Assembly (NCBI GenBank): GCA_010092775.1
Contig: JAADYZ010000567.1
Coordinates: forward strand, 1 to 5,885
Source of the DNA: Chloroflexota bacterium
GTDB lineage: Bacteria > Chloroflexota > Anaerolineae > Aggregatilineales > UBA3940
Reading direction: 5' to 3'
DNA: 5,885 nt
Position numbers and translations under genes: made by a program. Shown in pieces: positions 4,789 through 5,885 of the stretch (positions within the stretch are counted from its first letter, which is position 1; each line of letters starts with the position of its first letter). A model generated the notes under the pieces. That model was given only the letters and a program-made list of their open reading frames with translations, was not told the DNA's origin and did not search any database.

Positions 4789-5324
4789 TGCAGGTCACCG
4801 TCCGCCACGCCACTCTGGACGATGCGCCCGGTATTGCGCGGGTGCATGTCGAATCCTGGCAATCTGCCTATCGTGGCATCGTGCCGGATGATGTGCTGGA
4901 TAGACTCGACGTGGCCAATCGGCAGAGCCGCTGGGAACGGATCATGGAGAGTGCCGGACCGCAGTGGGCGCTGTTGGTTGCAGAAGGCGCCGATGACCAG
5001 ATCATCGGCTTCGCCAACGGCGGGCCCACTCACTCTGATCTGCCGGGTTACGAATGCGAACTCTATGCGATCTACTTGATGGACAGCGTCCAGTCCTTTG
5101 GATTGGGGCGCCGCCTTACCGAGTTCTTTGCCCAGGCGATGCTCGACTACGGATTTCGATCGATGATGGTGTGGGTGCTGGCAGACAATGCTCAGGCCAT
5201 CGGCTTCTACGAGCACATGGGCGGCGAGCTGATCGCTGAAGGCATCCATACCATTGGCGGCGTTGACTTGAAAAAGGTGGCCTATGGTTGGCCCGATCTT
5301 GAGAAGATTCTAAACCGCTCATGA
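4788..5324 (+). CDS. GNAT family N-acetyltransferase
   Basis: A 178-residue cytoplasmic protein that should transfer an acetyl group from acetyl-CoA to an amine; the acceptor cannot be told from sequence. The family plan is complete: VRHATLDDAPGIARVHVESW (5-24) forms the first strand and helix, ALLVAEGADDQIIGFANGG (61-79) gives strands 2-3, ELYAIYLMDSVQS (91-103) is strand 4, and QSFGLG (102-107) is the acetyl-CoA pyrophosphate loop (Q/R-x-x-G-x-G). V128-L131 with N134 and GFYEHMGGE (139-147) form the C-terminal strand/helix region seen in RimI-like members. The ATG at 4788 overlaps the previous stop by one base and lacks a strong Shine-Dalgarno, consistent with coupling. The gene ends in a 4-base ATGA overlap with the next. 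Small-molecule or protein acceptors are equally possible. Confidence 0.92.
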   Translation: MQVTVRHATLDDAPGIARVHVESWQSAYRGIVPDDVLDRLDVANRQSRWERIMESAGPQWALLVAEGADDQIIGFANGGPTHSDLPGYECELYAIYLMDSVQSFGLGRRLTEFFAQAMLDYGFRSMMVWVLADNAQAIGFYEHMGGELIAEGIHTIGGVDLKKVAYGWPDLEKILNRS

Positions 5325-5581
5325 GTGAATCCCCCCCCGAAAAACCCCTTCCGCCGATTCCACCAGCGGTGGCGACCGCCGCGCTCGTAGTTGCGGTGCT
5401 CTCATTCAGCGGCATTCTCGTACCGATCTGCGGTCTGGCGCTCAGCCCACTCGGCATGGGTCTAGCCGTGTTGGGCTTGCGTACGAGCCAACGGCAAATT
5501 GCCGTGGTAGCAGGAGTGTTGGCCTTTGTCGCCCTGATTTCCAGCTTCCTCAGCATGTTCTTTGTCTTCGGCGCCGCTTGA
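5321..5581 (+). CDS. Small DUF4190-like membrane protein (86 aa)
   Basis: A proline-rich cytoplasmic-style N-terminus (MSESPPEKPLPPIPP) is followed by two long hydrophobic regions, about 17-53 (with a break near PICGLALSP) and 59-83, joined by the polar RTSQRQ turn (54-59). The pattern of a first helix, a short re-entrant or second helix ending LGLR, then an AVVAGVLAFVALI helix, matches the DUF4190 style of small membrane proteins, though it is short and the match is by eye. ATG 5321 overlaps the GNAT stop by four bases (ATGA), so translation is probably coupled. It ends the rightward operon; no clear terminator follows. Function unknown. Confidence 0.8.
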   Translation: MSESPPEKPLPPIPPAVATAALVVAVLSFSGILVPICGLALSPLGMGLAVLGLRTSQRQIAVVAGVLAFVALISSFLSMFFVFGAA

Positions 5582-5630
5582 CCTGATGCACCCTTAGACC
5601 GGTCGATATGGCGACGGATCATCCTGGATG

Positions 5631-5639
5631 TGGTATTCT
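5631..5639 (+). promoter_or_regulatory. Candidate extended -10 promoter for the right-edge gene
   Basis: TGGTATTCT fits the extended -10 form (TG-n-TAnnnT) with no recognisable -35. It would start transcription near 5646, between the end of the DUF4190-like gene and the partial gene at 5682. Weak evidence. Confidence 0.2.
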
Positions 5640-5681
5640 CTGCGCGTGATTGGCGCGAAAACTGGAGAACCATGGTCCCCC

Positions 5682-5885
5682 ATGCGAGAAGAAGCCCCCC
5701 CTAAGCCCAGGTCAGGTCGCGAACCGGCGGTCGCCAGACGGCATCCCCTCAATGGTGATGAACCAGCGCTGTCGGTTGATGCGGTTGTGCAGCAAGCGAT
5801 TTGCTGTCTGGCGACCCAGGGCAGCGTCCAGCAGCGCTCTGCCCTGCGCCTGCTGGATGACCTCGGAGCCGCAACGATCCCGATC
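5682..5885 (+). CDS. Start of an unrecognised protein, cut by the right edge
   Basis: This frame is open from 5598 to the end of the window without a stop; from ATG 5682 it gives 68 residues. The protein begins with a basic, proline-rich stretch (MREEAPPKPRSGREP) and then looks like folded helical protein: SVDAVVQQAICCLATQGS (31-48) and QQRSALRLLDDLGAAT (50-65). The base composition is codon-like. The start is uncertain: ATG 5628 and GTG 5646 are in frame upstream, and the nearest Shine-Dalgarno (GGAG, 5664-5667) is 14 bases from ATG 5682. It lies about 100 bases beyond the rightward operon and probably has its own promoter. Too short to assign a family. Confidence 0.55.
   Translation, partial: MREEAPPKPRSGREPAVARRHPLNGDEPALSVDAVVQQAICCLATQGSVQQRSALRLLDDLGAATIPI

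Noticed and set aside
4641..5249. Minus-strand open frame (202 codons) across the GNAT gene
   Set aside because: The plus strand encodes a complete GNAT domain with its acetyl-CoA loop; the antisense frame is a shadow of codon bias.
5116..5673. Minus-strand open frame (185 codons) over GNAT and the DUF4190-like gene
   Set aside because: Low-complexity R/S/T/A-rich translation opposite two coupled plus-strand genes; no motif.
1..5885. CRISPR arrays, tRNA/rRNA genes, insertion sequences or transposase genes
   Set aside because: No regularly spaced direct repeats, no tRNA-like cloverleaf noticed, and no transposase or integrase motif in any credible frame.

Overview
The window looks like bacterial chromosome: moderately high GC, dense genes, short spacers, many start/stop overlaps and Shine-Dalgarno sequences. 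The protein styles (E1 alpha and beta as separate subunits, a DUF4386-type membrane protein, a DUF4190-like protein, small glycine-rich membrane proteins) suggest a Chloroflexota-like organism (Anaerolineae/Caldilineae type). That assignment is inferred from protein style only, since no rRNA or marker gene is present.

Layout. All genes left of about 4220 run on the minus strand and all genes right of it run on the plus strand, so 4220-4470 is a divergent promoter region. Leftward, in transcription order: pdhA (4219-3254), pdhB (3270-2248), then three small two-helix membrane proteins of 79, 104 and 90 residues (2233-1994, 2001-1687, 1694-1422). These five genes are so tightly packed that they should form one operon. 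The last two junctions use the same 8-base overlap, ATGACTGA. After a 126-base gap with a weak terminator-like hairpin come a DUF4386-like six-helix membrane protein (1295-588) and, after 82 bases, a 136-residue soluble protein (505-95), possibly of STAS/SpoIIAA-like fold. The 1-94 leader holds two palindromes and may be the regulatory region of another leftward gene just outside the window.

Rightward: a 105-residue protein with an SH3/PWWP-like N-terminus (4471-4788), a GNAT acetyltransferase (4788-5324) and a DUF4190-like membrane protein (5321-5581), coupled by 1-base and 4-base overlaps. A further coding frame begins near 5682 and runs off the right edge.

Function. The only clear metabolic unit is the thiamine-diphosphate-dependent E1 (alpha2beta2 type) of a 2-oxoacid dehydrogenase, most likely pyruvate dehydrogenase. 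The E2 and E3 genes that often follow are absent; the three unknown small membrane proteins take their place. Points most worth a second look: the pdhAB/small-membrane-protein cassette, with one member histidine-rich at both ends; a hairpin at 516-557 that would hide the ribosome binding site of the 136-residue gene; and a 48-base imperfect palindrome at 13-60 whose core resembles Rex and CRP/FNR operators.
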